64,000 bases of DNA from Jacaranda mimosifolia (GCA_018894105.1 CM032122.1:36053404-36117403), one strand, 5' to 3'; shown: positions 12,640 to 25,577, counted from the stretch's first letter. Program-made: numbers and translations. Notes: generated from the letters alone by a model not told the origin.

Positions 12640-15600
12640 CTATTTTGCTGCAACAGGAGACTGTGTGATGCTACCTACCATGCTCAGTGCCGCACAGGGC
12701 TGATCCACAGGTACCTGAAACCACACCAAATAAATGTACTTGTTAAAGATATAGCATATCATTTTTTTCACTTTTTCTTTTTATTCTCAAATAGTATTAT
12801 TTGATAGATAAAAGCATAGAAAAACTTTATTGGGAAGTGGGGTTTTTTGATAGACCATGATTCTTTTTACCAGTAATTGATTTCAATTTTTGCGCTTTTA
12901 ATTTGAAAGCGTCACCAAGAGTTATTTATTCAACTTTTGACTTTTTACTATATATTTATAGATTATATTTTGATTGTCTTATTCTTGCTAGCAATGTAGC
13001 GTTTATAAAGATCACATAACTTGTCTTATTTAAATTCGAACTTCTAACATCGCACATAATAAGAAAGACTTATGTCATTAGGTCATAAGTCACTGGACAA
13101 AATTTTATTCGTTTAAAAATAATAATATTACTTAATATATTTTACAAAATTCAATTCCATCCCCAAAATTACTAACTTTTTACTCTGTCCCTGCTTATTC
13201 ATCGATAAATGAACTCCAAAATTCTACAATTTGTATACATTTACAACGTTATATCTATAGTCCAGCAGTAGAAGTACTTGTGTCTTTATTACATGTACGT
13301 ATGTGCATTTATTAGTGTTGGGTTTTCACCTGCAGGCCATACAGGTTTTACCTACGAAGCAGCAATTAGGAACCGTAGGTTTCTTTCAGCTGTTGTCCCC
13401 AACCGTTGCTATTTTTCAACGTTTTGAGTACCATGGATTGTTTCCTACGTCCAATTAAATTTATAGTTTTATTCTTTATTCTTTATGATTAAAAAATATG
13501 ATTTATTGAACATGTGATAGACAATGATACAAATGCAAACGATTAGAAATTAAAGAAGTTCCCATCAAATATTTTTATTCCAATAAACAATGCTAATTTG
13601 GTGGTATTCTCATCCTATATTTATATTGACACTAAAATATTAAATTGCTAACAGTCTATATATGCCTACAAACATTAGCTATCAATAATTAAGAAGAATA
13701 TTCAATTATAAAGAGATAAAATTTTCATCTAGCATATTGCATACATAGATAACATTAAATTGCACTAAATTTTTACCTAGATTATGTACACAGATAACAT
13801 CTAGCATATTGTATACACAAATAACATTAAATGTATTAAATACAACACGCTTAATCCATCCACTATCAATATTTTACACAGACCTAAAAATTTAATAATC
13901 TATTATTTGATGAATTTAATGTAAGATACTCGATTTATCCACTAACTTAGGGTAGAACTATATTGCCCCTAAAATTTAATGGGTCCATTGTAAAATGACC
14001 TTAACATGCATAGGAAATCCTTGATCATTTATGCTGACAAGAATGTGTGGGTTCTTTTCATCAATGGAGATAGGGACTCGGCAGAGAGAGGGCAATGATC
14101 ATCATTTGAGTATGACATGTAGAAAGCATTTATTATAAATAAGCTGGAGAAATTGACTTACAAAGTGGCCAGCTCCAAGAATCCAGTAGAACTGCAAGTT
14201 CCTGTACGACTTGGTGAAGCCCTTTGTTAGTTTTTCATCCCCACAATAGATTGGAGTTCTGTCCATGCCCAAGAAAGTTTTTATCCCATCCCACCTGAAT
14301 CAATATATCGGAATTATTGAGAGATCAGTGTAATTTCTCGAGCATCATTTTAAAGTAGAATAAATGAAATTGTATAAATTATTAACCGTTTGAATCAAAT
14401 TTACTAAATATTTTGTAAAAAATTAGCGATAAGAGGTAACCTTACTTGAGTTTTTCAACCCATGCTTCAGCTCCCTTTGTTGAGCAAATTACATCGAGCT
14501 AGAATACACCAACCAATTTGCATTAATACATTTACATAATTTCGTTCAATCAAAAACTTGACACAAAAATTAAAGTTGAAGTCGTTGTAAGAAAAAATGC
14601 AAGAATTAGTATACAAATTAATTAAATTCTTACTTGACCATTATATACAGTCACATTGACTCCTTTGACAAGCAGCTCGTCAACCTAATACAAGAAACAC
14701 AACAGGTAGACAAAATGAGCAGAAGCAAGTTGGCACGTGATATAGCATTAGAATTCTTAAAGTCACTTGTCCGGTATTTATTTTAATGTGGTGACGTCAG
14801 AAAAAAGAATTTGAGAAAACTCACTAATTAGCCTATTAAAAAAGAAAAAGAAAAAGAAAAAGAAAACCTTGTCCTGGTGAGAGAGCACATTTATTATCCC
14901 AGCAAGAAGACTTGGGGTTTTTTAACAGCTTCTGTGAATAGTACAGGCAAAGAGCCGTTTCTCTGTCTTTCATTTTTAAATTAGGTATGTACAAACTTTA
15001 GCATGTAAGCAAAGAAACAAGGACACTTATCATCTTGTGTAAAAGCCCAGCACACAAGAGTTATTTACATTGTCCCCACTCAACTTATGTTGCCCAAAAT
15101 GTCATATACTTGATTGTCTGCATAATTGCATTTACTTGTCTTTAGGACCAAATTTGAGAAAAAGTGTTACTTGTCTTGTTAGCTTGTCCCAATCAAATGA
15201 ACCATCCATCAAACCACCAAATTAACTACTCTACTCTACTCTAAAGTCATATATTTGGATGGACAACATCTATTGAATTGTATGGGGTGGGTTTCCGTGC
15301 GATCCAACAACTATGAATAGACTGAATGAATTGTATTAAGTTGAAAACAATAATCCAATTTTTGAAAATAGTTTTGTGATTGTCTTAGAATGTAATAAAA
15401 TTTTAAGAGTAGTTATTTGAAGTAAAATGCTTAAACTTTGTTACCTCGTCAATTCTTGGTTTCATAAAATCTCCTTCTAGTGCGGTGAAAACAAGATTTG
15501 ATTGCCCTCCCCATCTGGAAACACGATTTATCAAGAGGAAGGAGGCGAAACTCCAAACACGATATCATCTAAAGAGAAATAAAACTTACTCAACATCTTG

Positions 15601-17653
15601 TGGGATAATTTTTAGCTTATTCTTGATCTCCCCATTCATTAGGGTATAAAGATCACCATCACCACCAGGAGTAGACCTCAAGGAATTGAGATATCCCGAG
15701 TACTGTCTCAGTGCAATTTTCTCAGGAGCTGTCAAGGATACAGGGTCCATTCCTGAATCCAACAGAAAATTGTAGAAATCCTGCAGACAAATTCCATTGT
15801 CATTATAAAATGCATTCCCAAACCTTCATTTTTATGTGGTTAACTGTTATGAAAAACAGCACATACGCATATACACACACAATCACAGTAAGAGAAGAGA
15901 AAGGAGAAATTAGACAAAGAATCTATATGCCTATGTCTTCAGACAAGGCACACATAAAGTTTCCACTATAAAGAAGAAAAAGGGTACCCTTAATTTCCTT
16001 AAGGTTTATTCAAAAATTTATTTGGGTCAAATGGGCCCAAAATTAGACAATCCGGACTTGGTACTGACCTTAATTTTTTAATATTTTATCCAATTCGAGT
16101 CATACCGTGGATTTCCAGGGTTGGATCATATTTCAGATCCACCATATTAATATTAAAATTAGGAAAAACAAAAATCAGGGACAGGGTGAAATTTTACCAC
16201 TGCATTGCTGCTGGATATTATGACTCCCTCGAGCTCACTCCATGACTCGGTCGCCTCTACATATTTACCGGCCTCAAGTTGCTGTTTTATCTGCTCGGCT
16301 AAACTGTTTTCTGAAAATAAATCCATTAGCCACATTCCACGAAATCCTTCAAATCTATTAGGCCTTATAGCAGCAGTATTCAAAGAAGGTAGACCTGTTT
16401 GACTTGACCAGGCCATTGTTGTCCAGCCTGGAGACATCTTTGAGGAGAGGACCCCATGAAAACTGCATAAACATTTATATAGCAAGAATTAACAACTAAC
16501 AGATTTAGAAAAAGGTGAACAGGCTGAAAAGATGTTCATTTACAGTTTGAATCAGAAGGAAGTATACCACAAAATCTTCCGGTGAAATCCAACTGTCCCC
16601 CAATGCAATTCCTACAGACAGAAAACATTCATTTTTATATAATTCAAGATTCAATTTTTTCATAGTTTTGTGCTGAAAATTGCAGTAAAAAGAAAAGGGT
16701 ATACCTCCAAGCTTGAGCTTTAGCTTTCCAGCCTCAATTGCCTTGAGAGCTGATAATCCAAGGGTGACAGCATATTTTCCTCCATAAGACTCAGCTACTA
16801 TATAAAGAGGGCTCTTTTGGAGGGTCTCATTTCTGTTGAAAACTTCAATCAAAAGTGTGGTCAAATCAGCTGCAGCCTCAACATCAGTTTTCACCAGCAG
16901 ATTTGTGTCCTCCACAAAACTGTATCCAGTCCCAACAGGATTGTCCTACACATAAAACCAAACAAACAATTGAAAATCAATAAGCCCAAGAAAAGTCCAA
17001 CTAATGGACTGTTAAGAACATATGTAGAGAAAATGCCATTCTCACCACAAACAGAAGATCGGCTTTTTTGAGCCATGTTGAGTTTCTAGGCTTCAGATAT
17101 GTGTCCAAAGGCCCAATTTCTTCAAAATTCCCAATCCCAACTCCAGAAGCACCCTGGGAATACAGCAATTCAAGAATTGCAATTCAATGTCTTATTTTGA
17201 AGCAAGATACTGTACAAAATTACTGATCCAGATCATTCTTGTTCCTGATTTTTGAATTGAAAATTTTACAAAGTAAATATATACTGACAGGACCACCCTG
17301 CAGCCAAAGAATGATAGGCCATGGCTTGGCTGGATCTTGAGTTCTATATGGACTTCTGTAATACCACCAAAACATGTGGGCTTCTGTCCATTTACACAAA
17401 AACACAAAAAACAAAATCAGAATACTGTAATGCATGAGATTCATATTGGAAACAGAAAGATAAAAGAGAGGGAAAAAAAGAAAAAAGAAAAAAGAAAAAA
17501 GAAAAAGAACCTACTGGGCCTGACTTCAACATATCCCCAGGCTTCTGATCCATCTTCTGCTCTGGCAGCATTGGCTATTGATCCACCTTGAAAAAGTGGA
17601 ATGAAGAATAACACAGAAACAAGAAGGGAAAAAACAACAAGGGACTTTTCCAT
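12640..17653 (-). CDS. SCPL51: Serine carboxypeptidase-like protein (SCPL51 type), 13 exons
   Basis: This is a secreted or vacuolar S10 serine carboxypeptidase of the retinoid-inducible-carboxypeptidase-like branch. Thirteen exons join in frame: 17515-17653, 17289-17383, 17046-17153, 16705-16945, 16568-16611, 16395-16462, 16198-16303, 15590-15780, 15445-15514, 14634-14684, 14446-14498, 14162-14294 and 12640-12714. The total is 457 residues, close to the ~460 I recall for Arabidopsis SCPL51. A hydrophobic signal peptide covers roughly residues 1-24. The oxyanion-hole motif WLQGGPGASG follows. The catalytic Ser is in AESYGG (about 167), Asp in GQLDVIC (about 373) and His in GAGHFVPVDQPC (about 432). 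Codons and splice junctions show no defect. Exon 7 is preceded by two AG dinucleotides 7 nt apart, and only the inner one keeps the frame (KSNSLAEQ). The last intron (12715-14161) is 1.4 kb and holds a short tandem repeat and a SINE-like fragment. Substrate is not known from sequence. Confidence 0.93.
13018..13100 (-). repeat. SINE-like fragment (minus orientation) in the last SCPL51 intron
   Basis: The reverse complement contains AATGACATAAGTCTTTC, a TTATGTGCGATG segment, then TTAGAAGTTCGAATTTA. This is the same order as the SINE-like copies near 23.8, 25.4 and 28.0 kb: ACATAA, the CACATAATGTGG region, then a box-B-like GTTCGA. It is divergent and lacks a clear tail. Confidence 0.45.
13726..13842 (+). 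repeat. Two-copy ~70-bp spaced direct repeat in the last SCPL51 intron
   Basis: CATCTAGCATATTG followed by ATACA-A-ATAACATTAAAT occurs at about 13726-13760 and again at about 13797-13831. A further partial ACAGATAACAT copy lies between them. The repeat is wholly intronic and no function is apparent. Confidence 0.6.
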
Positions 17654-17723
17654 TTCTCAAAAGCAGAGAATGAAAAAAGGAAAAGGCTGTTTGTTTGCAT
17701 AAGCGAGAATGTGCAAACTGTGT

Positions 17724-17732
17724 CTTTTTATA
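17724..17732 (-). promoter_or_regulatory. TATA box of the SCPL51-like gene
   Basis: On the minus strand the sequence is TATAAAAAG, about 70 bp upstream of the ATG at 17653. That spacing leaves room for a short 5' leader of about 40 nt. It is the only good TATA match in this short upstream interval. Confidence 0.65.
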
Positions 17733-17789
17733 TGCAAATGGAGTGATGAATGGATGGTTTTCTTGAGTTCTTGTCTCTGACTCCAACAA

Positions 17790-19134
17790 AAATAACTAAT
17801 AAATTAATAAATAAATTGGCAGCTGCCGGCAAATCAAAAAGGGGACCAGAAATTTGACTTTACTGATGATCTTTTCATCAAAACTTTCACTCAAGAATAT
17901 GTAGTTTATACACATCTGTCAGGGCGTGCACGGAATCATAGTGATCTCCGTACCTCAAATATTGTAATAAAATAGTGCAAAACATTGTTCATATTGTGCA
18001 AGCTCTCTGAAATAGTCTTTCCATACTCTTACCATATAATCCTATTATTATTAACATTGGTATCATTCCATGTTACATCATTATTTATGTTTTGGATGCA
18101 TACTAAGAAAACATTGAACATATATGAAAATATTGTTGTGTAAGTATAATGTGTGAATGCTAACAAATTATTATAGTCAGACCCAACAAAAGAATTGGAC
18201 TAAGCAGTTGGCCGTATAATCTAAAATTTATAAGTAATACACAAACAAGATTTTATCTCTTTTGCATGTAAATTAAAAATTATGGGTTCAACTCTTGATG
18301 CAAATTATCCGTTGTTAGCACTAGTGGTTGTGGTACATTTTATGTACGTGTTAAAATTTTTATAGTGTAAATGAATGAAAATATTTATTTATTTTTCAAT
18401 GTAATATTAATTTTTTAAATAAATTCAATATATTTTGTTTACATTTTATATAAATAAATGTAATGTAGTTGCGACAAAATAATGATAGTGATGTATAAAG
18501 TGGGTGAATTGTAAATAGTAGTCAATACATGAGCTGTAATTATAATAAAAAAATTAAAATAAAGACAATTTAGGCATATAACTTGAAAATACACTAAAAA
18601 GGATATGCAAATTTATTAATAGTATAGATAAGTAAGAGGAATAAACATATTATTTATTTCAAAATAAAAGAAATGTTACTTATATCCTAATTGGCTTACT
18701 CTTATTTTTATTTCAATTTTTTCATCCCTATGTCCGCTATTAATTCGTTTACGAATATCCAAGCATGTGCTATTTATTGTTGCACATGAACTGTGGCTTT
18801 GTAGATAGGAAAACAAGTATATGATTTGGATCTTCTAAAAATGGTAAATATCATATTACATTTGTTCTTTTTTGGCAGTTACCGGAAGGCCGGAAGGTAA
18901 GGTGCCATTATTACATATTCCTTTCCTTCTTTCGACAGACAGCGAATTAAAGAAGCTTCTTGCAAATGTGTTATGTAAAGGTTAAAAGAGATTACGACAT
19001 TCCACCATAAATGTTTTCCTTCTTTTAATCAAATTTATTCAATTTTTAAATCTACAATTAGTAAAGAGATTATTTACCTTAATTAATATAATTATGCCAA
19101 AGATATAGTTCCGAAATTAATTAAATAATTTTCT

Positions 19135-19165
<31 letters not shown>

Positions 19166-19182
19166 GAGCATCTAGCAATGGA
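17790..19182. other. Intergenic AT-rich DNA; no gene seen
   Basis: This is the region upstream of the SCPL51-like gene. I find no coding sequence and no complete mobile element. A (TAA)n microsatellite lies at about 19137-19165, just before a hAT MITE. Confidence 0.5.
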
Positions 19183-19190
19183 GATAAGTC

Positions 19191-19712
19191 TAGGCATGGC
19201 AATGGGACCGGGTCCCCGGCCCGGACACGCCCTGAATAATTAATATATAATATATTATAAATATATTATATATAGTATATGTACATAAAATATAAAAAAT
19301 TAGGATTATAATAGCATATATATATATTTCATCAAATAAATAATAATTTTGTATTCATTCAATTATTATAAAAATGATGAAAAATAATACTAAAATCAAT
19401 TAATATGGATATTTTATTTTAAAATTTGAAAAATAATGTTAGAAACTTATTATATATTAGATTTTAATTTTCTATATATGTATAGATATTCTTTGTGTAT
19501 GTTTATGTTAATCAATTTTGAAAATATATGAGTTGTAAAATTATATATTTTAATAAAAAAAAGTAAACAAAAGAGAGAGAGAGAGAGAAATGGGTTTGGT
19601 GGGTTACATTAGCCGGGTTATGAGTCTAAAGCGGGGCGTGTTTAAAAGATATGGTGGGGCGGGGCCTGGGTCTTGTCAAACCCGCCACATGACCGTCCCG
19701 TTGTCATCCCTA
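19191..19712. mobile_element. hAT-type MITE with 8-bp target-site duplication
   Basis: The element is 522 bp. Its left end is TAGGCATGGCAATGGGACC and the reverse complement of its right end is TAGGGATGACAACGGGACG. The 8-mer GATAAGTC flanks it perfectly at 19183-19190 and 19713-19720. The terminal ~50 bp on each side are GC-rich (CCGGGTCCCCGGCCCGG) and the middle is AT-rich. There is no transposase. Confidence 0.87.
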
Positions 19713-19720
19713 GATAAGTC

Positions 19721-21030
19721 GTAGAAAAGTGAAGATAAAAAGGAAAAAAAGAAAAGAAACAAAGAAGGAAAAAGTTGGTAAAATATTACTTCAAGACCTC
19801 AATATTCTTTTCCAGAAATGAGAAATCTTCTTTGCCTTTTGAATTATTTTGCAAGTTGGTTACAAAAAGGGGACGGTCATATTTTGTTAGATAAATGAGG
19901 CAATTTATATCATATAATATAGAAAAGGCGTAATTTGATCAACTATACCGACTTTGACTAAATTCTAATTTATAATAAAATTTTGAATTTTTTTAAATGT
20001 TTGGAAAATTTTGACTTAATTGGCGCCTCCACATAAATGTATTTAGTGACCTTTGTTTTCTTTAACTCTTTTATTTCTTAAAAAAGTATAATTGTTTGGC
20101 TATTTATAATTAATTAAATCTTTTTAATAACTTTTCAAATTTAAAAATTAATTTAGTTGCAAGGGACCATTTAATTTATAAAATGAGTTATTGCAAATCA
20201 ATGTATAATTTATATATCAACGTATAAAGTTAGGAAAAAAGCAATCAATACTTATATAATTCATACAAACTTAATGTACATTTTAATTAAAGCATTAAGT
20301 AGTAATATCAAATTAGCTAAAATTTAAGAAATATTAAAGAAGTTGGATAGAAACACAATTTTATCCACAAAACTTATTCTCCACTCTTCTTTCTTTCTTC
20401 TTTCTCATAATTTTTGTTTTATATGTAAAATCATTACCAACTTCTCTTATGCTATATTTGAATCAAAGAAGTTAGAAAGAGAAATAAAATATGAAAGTAT
20501 AGAAATCAAAATATAATGTCACATAAGTTTATATTAGCGTAAAAAAATAATTTCTTAATGTTTTCCTAGTTAAAATTTAAGGTGCACCAAACATATAAAT
20601 ATCATGAATACATTCAAGATATGTTTTGGTGTGATCCAAAGGGAAGTGTCAGAGAATGGACCTTGATTTACTACTTGGAGTCAACGAAACCAACTGGCAC
20701 GGAACAACGAGCCATGCGCTGTCAAACTCTTAATTCAAACAATTGCTATAGTGTCCCTAATTATAATACAGACATAATCAGTGGCAAATGCATCCTATTG
20801 TTAACGTTATTAGAGAAGGACAAGAGGAAAAACATTGGATTAAAATATAATAATATTACAATATTAACATTACTATGTATGGTAGAATGGTTGATGACCG
20901 GCTTTAATATAAAATCAAACTAATGGTTTGACATGCATCGTGTGTATTTGTATAATTGTATAATTATGTTTTTTTTGTACTTTTAAAAGTACACATGAAG
21001 AATTTTAATTAATTAATTGATTTTAAATAA
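19721..21030. other. Intergenic AT-rich DNA; no gene seen
   Basis: No recognisable gene or element is present. A 113-codon open frame at 20582-20923 has no recognisable domain, and its composition (Asn, Ile, Thr, Tyr from AT-rich codons) is what random AT-rich sequence gives. Confidence 0.5.
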
Positions 21031-21037
21031 CACGTAC

Positions 21038-21658
21038 CCTGGTAACCGCTCTACAGGTGTTTTATAGTCTCTCAACCTGTCCCTACCCAACACACGGATT
21101 TTAGGAGTAAAAGCCCACATCGGATTTGCTATGTGTATGTAAAACTCGAACCCTACCCCATCCTACCCACACCTAACTATAAATTTTATTAAATACTATG
21201 TACTATATAATTAACAAAATACTACAATTTAATTAGAATATCATATAATTTACTTTTAAAATATGCATTTTTTTAGAATAAAATCAATATAAAAAATTTA
21301 ATTCAAGCCAAAGTTGCACAATAGTACAAATCAATTTAGCTAAATTAAACAATAAAAAAGTTAAAGATCCACAAACTACATACTAAATTGTGAGAAAAAT
21401 GATGAATACTACTAGGTATCAAGTTATGAGTCTAAAAGAATTACATTTAAAATTAGATAATTATATATATATACTTTTTAAAATTTTTAAACTATAGGTG
21501 GGAGAGGCTTACCATCAACCCAAACCGCTCCGAAGGTATTGATATATAAACATGTCCCGCCTTACTGTAGGATGGATTTTCTAACCGCCCCAATCGGATT
21601 GAGTATGAACAAGTACCCATGGATCATGTACAAAATGACATTGCTACCCCTAGGGACC
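21038..21658. repeat. Degenerate hAT-like element (probable)
   Basis: The right part contains CAACCCAAACCGCTCCGAAG and ends in TTGCTACCCCTAGGG. The left part contains CCTGTCCCTACCCAACACAC and ACCCTACCCCATCCTACCC. This layout, with GC-richer name-like blocks at both ends and an AT-rich centre, resembles the hAT MITEs at 19191 and 22556. The left terminus and an 8-bp duplication could not be set. Confidence 0.35.
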
Positions 21659-22010
21659 TTATAGTGGGTTTATATCAATAGGATTCCATTGAGCGTGCGG
21701 CCATGTACCCCTTTTGGGTGGGGGGGGGGGGGAGGGGGGGGGGGGGCGGGGTGTGGCGTGGCAGGGGCGAGCCGCACTTATAGTAGATTTACGCCAAGAT
21801 GATTTCTTTGAAGATACAACAACATATCCCCTAGGAGTCTAATAGTGGGTTTACATACCGATTATGTACCCCTTGGAGGCCTTATAGCGAATATATGTCA
21901 AGAAGATTTTATTGTGGGCACAGTCACATACCCCCAGGGGCGTGATAGTAGATTTATGCGCGGAGACCACATACTCGTGGGGAGCTTTATAGTGAGTTTA
22001 TACTGAGGTG
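21640..22010 (+). repeat. Degenerate tandem repeat array with an embedded poly-G tract
   Basis: Six diverged copies start with a CTTATAGTGGGTTTATA-like core (about 21659, 21778, 21838, 21880, 21945 and 21986). Each runs on to an ACATACCCC- or TGTACCCC-like block. Unit length varies from about 40 to 75 bp, apart from the first copy, which is longer because it contains a run of G interrupted by single A and C bases at 21719-21750. No coding sequence is present. Confidence 0.6.
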
Positions 22011-22555
22011 TTGTTATGCACAAATCAAAAATTAACCAAGAAGTAATATATAAAAAAAAATTCATTAAAATCGTCAAAAAATAAATGAAAGGTGTCGTTT
22101 CCATATGGATTCGGTTTATTCAATCCTAATCGACACGACCTCTAACTGACTTCCATAAATGTATAGAGCTAAATATACTAGTATATTTGTAAATCTAAGT
22201 TCGAGTAAGGTAAGCGAAAGCAAACACAAATTGGTGAGTTGTATATTAGTATATATATGATTGAAAAATTAATTCACTAGTTGATATCCAAGTACCTCTT
22301 TACCGTCAATGATGGACCTATACCTGGGGCTTTGTAAGCATTACAGGAAAATAAAAAGTCTCATTCGGTTGGGTAGTTGAGTTCCACCAGGCCCAAGAAA
22401 ATTTTGCGGGCCCAATTACATTGCAACAAGAAGTTGTGAAGAAGAATGGCCATTTTTTAACTCATGCTTAGTTTTTCTATTTTTGTTTTGTTATATGTTT
22501 TTTTTTTTCCCCGAATAAATAAAGGACGGAAAAGGGGTGAATGGAGCAACTCGTT

Positions 22556-23112
22556 TAAGGGTGTCAAAATTATCCATCCCTGCGGATGCCCATGGGTAAT
22601 TCCCTGCGATGGAACGGGTATGGGAAGAAATTTCTCCCCGCGGGGATGGAAATGGGCTCAAAATTGATCCTCGATTGCTAAACTGGCCGGGAACGGGGTC
22701 AAAATTGACCCCCGATTGGTAAACGGGCCGGGGACAAGGATCACCGCTGGACCTGCTACCCGTTAAACATTAATTAATTTAACATTATATATTTCTAAAG
22801 AAATATCAAAATATGTGTGATTGTTAAAATATTTTTTTTTCTAATAAACTATATATATTTTTATAGAGACCACATCAAATGAAGAATTCTTTGGAAGAAT
22901 TGTGAAGTCCCATTGACAATTATATGTATGTATTTCATATCTTTTAAAATTTTTATTGTAATGCATAATTAAATTCAATGTGTTATCTAAATTCATTTAA
23001 ATTATTAAAAAAATTAATTAATTCTAATTTAATTATTTTTTTAAATAATTTTTTAGATAAATTCTGTCAAAACCCATGGATACCTCCCCGCCCCATCTCG
23101 TTGCCATTTCTA
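22556..23112. mobile_element. hAT-type MITE with 8-bp target-site duplication
   Basis: The element is 557 bp. The left end reads TAAGGGTGTCAAAATTATCC and the reverse complement of the right end reads TAGAAATGGCAACGAGATGG. AACTCGTT is duplicated at 22548-22555 and 23113-23120. The left ~190 bp contains two diverged copies of a GAACGGG-type block. The remainder is AT-rich and non-coding. Confidence 0.8.
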
Positions 23113-23762
23113 AACTCGTTTTATGCGTATAAATAGAAGCTTTTGATAATGTAAAATATTGTTATAATTACTTTGTAAAGAACAATTTTATGAACACAAC
23201 TCGTATTAGTTTTTTTTTCTTTTTTTCTTTAATTTTCAAAAAGGATCATGATTGTTCCTTAATTAATCTTATGAAATTCGAATGTGTCATCAATTTATTT
23301 ATAGAAATTAAAAACTCTATTGGTGCCTTCAATGGCTTAGCTTGAAAATAGGCTTGACAAAATTTCTATCGTCAAGTTCAAGTTTATCATATGATAAAAG
23401 TTTAGTCAAATTATATAATTTCTTTATCAGCTTGTCTAGTTATTAATTAGTTTGTTACCGGTGATTTTTGGTTCACTTAGTCCATATTTTAGTTCACGGA
23501 AAACAAAGTTATATGCATTAATTATGATATACAAGAAGGAGTTCGAATCAGCCTCCGAGGCCCGTACATGGCCGATGGCTCGACAAGTCAACTATGCTTA
23601 AGCCACGTCCACTTGCACAAACCCTAACTTCTCCAGCTTTCATTAAGGGTAGGATAAAATAAAACAAATATAGCAAAACAAAGGAAAGATAAAATAGAGA
23701 AAAATTTGGATAAATATAACTAGCAGAGCAAACCTAAAAAAAGAATTACCATTCAATAGAAT

Positions 23763-23873
23763 CGAGTCGTTTGTAGCCCAGCGACATAAGTCTCCCACAT
23801 AATGTGGAAAGTTAGGAATTCGAGCCCTAACGGACTCCTGATGTGCGTGTGTATAAATAAATAAATAAAAAAC
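23763..23873 (+). repeat. SINE-like copy (tRNA-derived)
   Basis: The order is a GTAGCCCAGCGACATAAG box-A-like segment, CCCACATAATGTGG, the box-B-like GGAATTCGAGCCC, then GTGCGTGTGTATAAATAAAT and an AAAT-rich tail. It shares this layout with copies at 25420, 27932 and 34550. RNA polymerase III boxes plus an A-rich tail suggest a SINE. Confidence 0.6.
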
Positions 23874-23888
23874 ATTTGATAGATCTCC

Positions 23889-24155
23889 CATTACAAGAAA
23901 CACAATAAAAATTATCATTATAATTTGTAATAATATTTTTATTATTATTAAATTATTATTATGTGTATATCATTAATTATTAATGATGACATCTTAAATA
24001 TTATTTTTGTCTCTATTTAATTTATAAAAATCATTAAAGTGATGAAATAAAATATTTTGTGATTTAATATATATATATATATATATATAATCAGTGATAA
24101 CTTTTCTATTGTCCATTACTATCTCGTCACTAATTCATTATTTTTTTTTGTAGTG
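23889..24155. mobile_element. CACTA-like MITE
   Basis: The left end begins CATTACAAGAAAC and the reverse complement of the right end begins CACTACAAAAAAAA. Both fit the CACTACAAGAAAA terminal consensus of plant CACTA (En/Spm) elements. The interior is AT-rich and holds an (AT)n run near 24069-24089. I could not identify a clean 3-bp duplication. Confidence 0.55.
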
Positions 24156-25419
24156 ACTCTGTGGCTGTTGCTAGAAACTCTAGCAAAACTGGTGAGTGCC
24201 ACGAGGATTTCAAAATTACAATTATAGCCTTAGTATTGTAGGGTCTATGAAGGTATTTAGGATTTCTTGTCATTATACGATTAGTTGGGGTAAAGTTATG
24301 ATGTATCCCATCCTCAAAGACTAGCTTGCTTATTCGGTTTTCACACATGTACTATCTAGCAACGTGTTGATAGCATTTTTTGTAGAGATATTTAATTTCC
24401 TGATGACTTGTGGCTGAGAATTAATTCGAAATTGTTGAATTAATTGGATTTGTGATTAATCGAATCAAGTGCATTATACTTAACCTCAACTCAACTAATT
24501 CGATTGGCAATTTTGTTATTATCCCACAAGATTCAATTTTATTCAACTAATGCAGTTTAGCCAACTCAACAATTATACATGTTTGGTTCTTTTCTTTTTA
24601 TATTTTAAGAATATATATATATATATTTTTGTATATATAAATAGTAATGGCAATGATGGTTTATTTATTTTATGTATATTTTTTTCATGATATACCAATT
24701 TAAAAATTAATATTTGATTATTTTCGAACGAAAATTAGAGGAAAATTGGAATTCAGAAATGATTTATTCCATTTTTCTTTGTTTAGAGAAATGTGTTTTT
24801 AAAAGAGACATTTTGCATGTTGCTTTCTGAAAGAAGTTATGACTTAGATAAGATGTTGCAAAACAGTAAATTTGACTTAATTTGTGTTAATTTGATGTGC
24901 TGCTACTATTGTTAATTTGAATAATTTGTGATTGACTTTGACTGGACTATATATGAAAATGAAATAATGACCTTGATCAAGGACTAATTCTCCCTTCAAT
25001 TACCTCAAGGTTATTTTATGTACTTGAATTTTAATGAAAAAAATATTTTTTTAATAATAATATTTCGTATTTAATTTTTGAAATTAATTTTGTTCATTAT
25101 TAAAATCTAGTCTTCATGAATAGCTTAAGCGTGACTTTACATAACAAAGAAAAATGAAAAGAAGGAAAAGAACATGCACGTAGGGTTGGAACTAGAATTT
25201 TGATTTTCGAGAGGGACTTAATTTATTATTTTCAAAAAATAAAATTTTATTTTAGCAAAAATATATGAATGTTATAATTTTATGTAGCCTTTAGAGTTAG
25301 AATCGATTATTCCTACAACCTTCTTATTATTCTGTATTTAAATTCATGCACTAACTTTTTCTTATCTTTATTAGGGACTTCCTGACAAGGACTATAATCT
25401 ATATCTTATTATTATTATT
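24156..25419. other. Intergenic DNA; no gene seen
   Basis: AT-rich sequence without recognisable genes or complete elements. Confidence 0.45.
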
Positions 25420-25500
25420 AGTCGAGTGGCATATAACCCAATGACATAAATCTCTCACATAATGTGGGAAGTCGAACTTTCAATATGTGTGTGCGTGTGT
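25420..25500 (+). repeat. SINE-like copy with microsatellite tail
   Basis: AGTCGAGTGGCATATAACCC, AATGACATAAATCTCTCAC and CATAATGTGGGAAGTCGAAC match the layout of the copies at 23763 and 27932. It ends in GTGTGTGCGTGTGT and runs directly into the compound microsatellite at 25507-25637. Confidence 0.6.
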
Positions 25501-25506
25501 ACACAT

Positions 25507-25510
25507 CATC

Positions 25511-25545
<35 letters not shown>

Positions 25546-25577
25546 AATAATAATGATAATAATAAAAATAATAACAA

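Noticed and set aside
20582..20923. 113-codon plus-strand frame as a gene
   Set aside because: Amino-acid composition is that of random AT-rich DNA, with no domain, homologue or promoter recognised.
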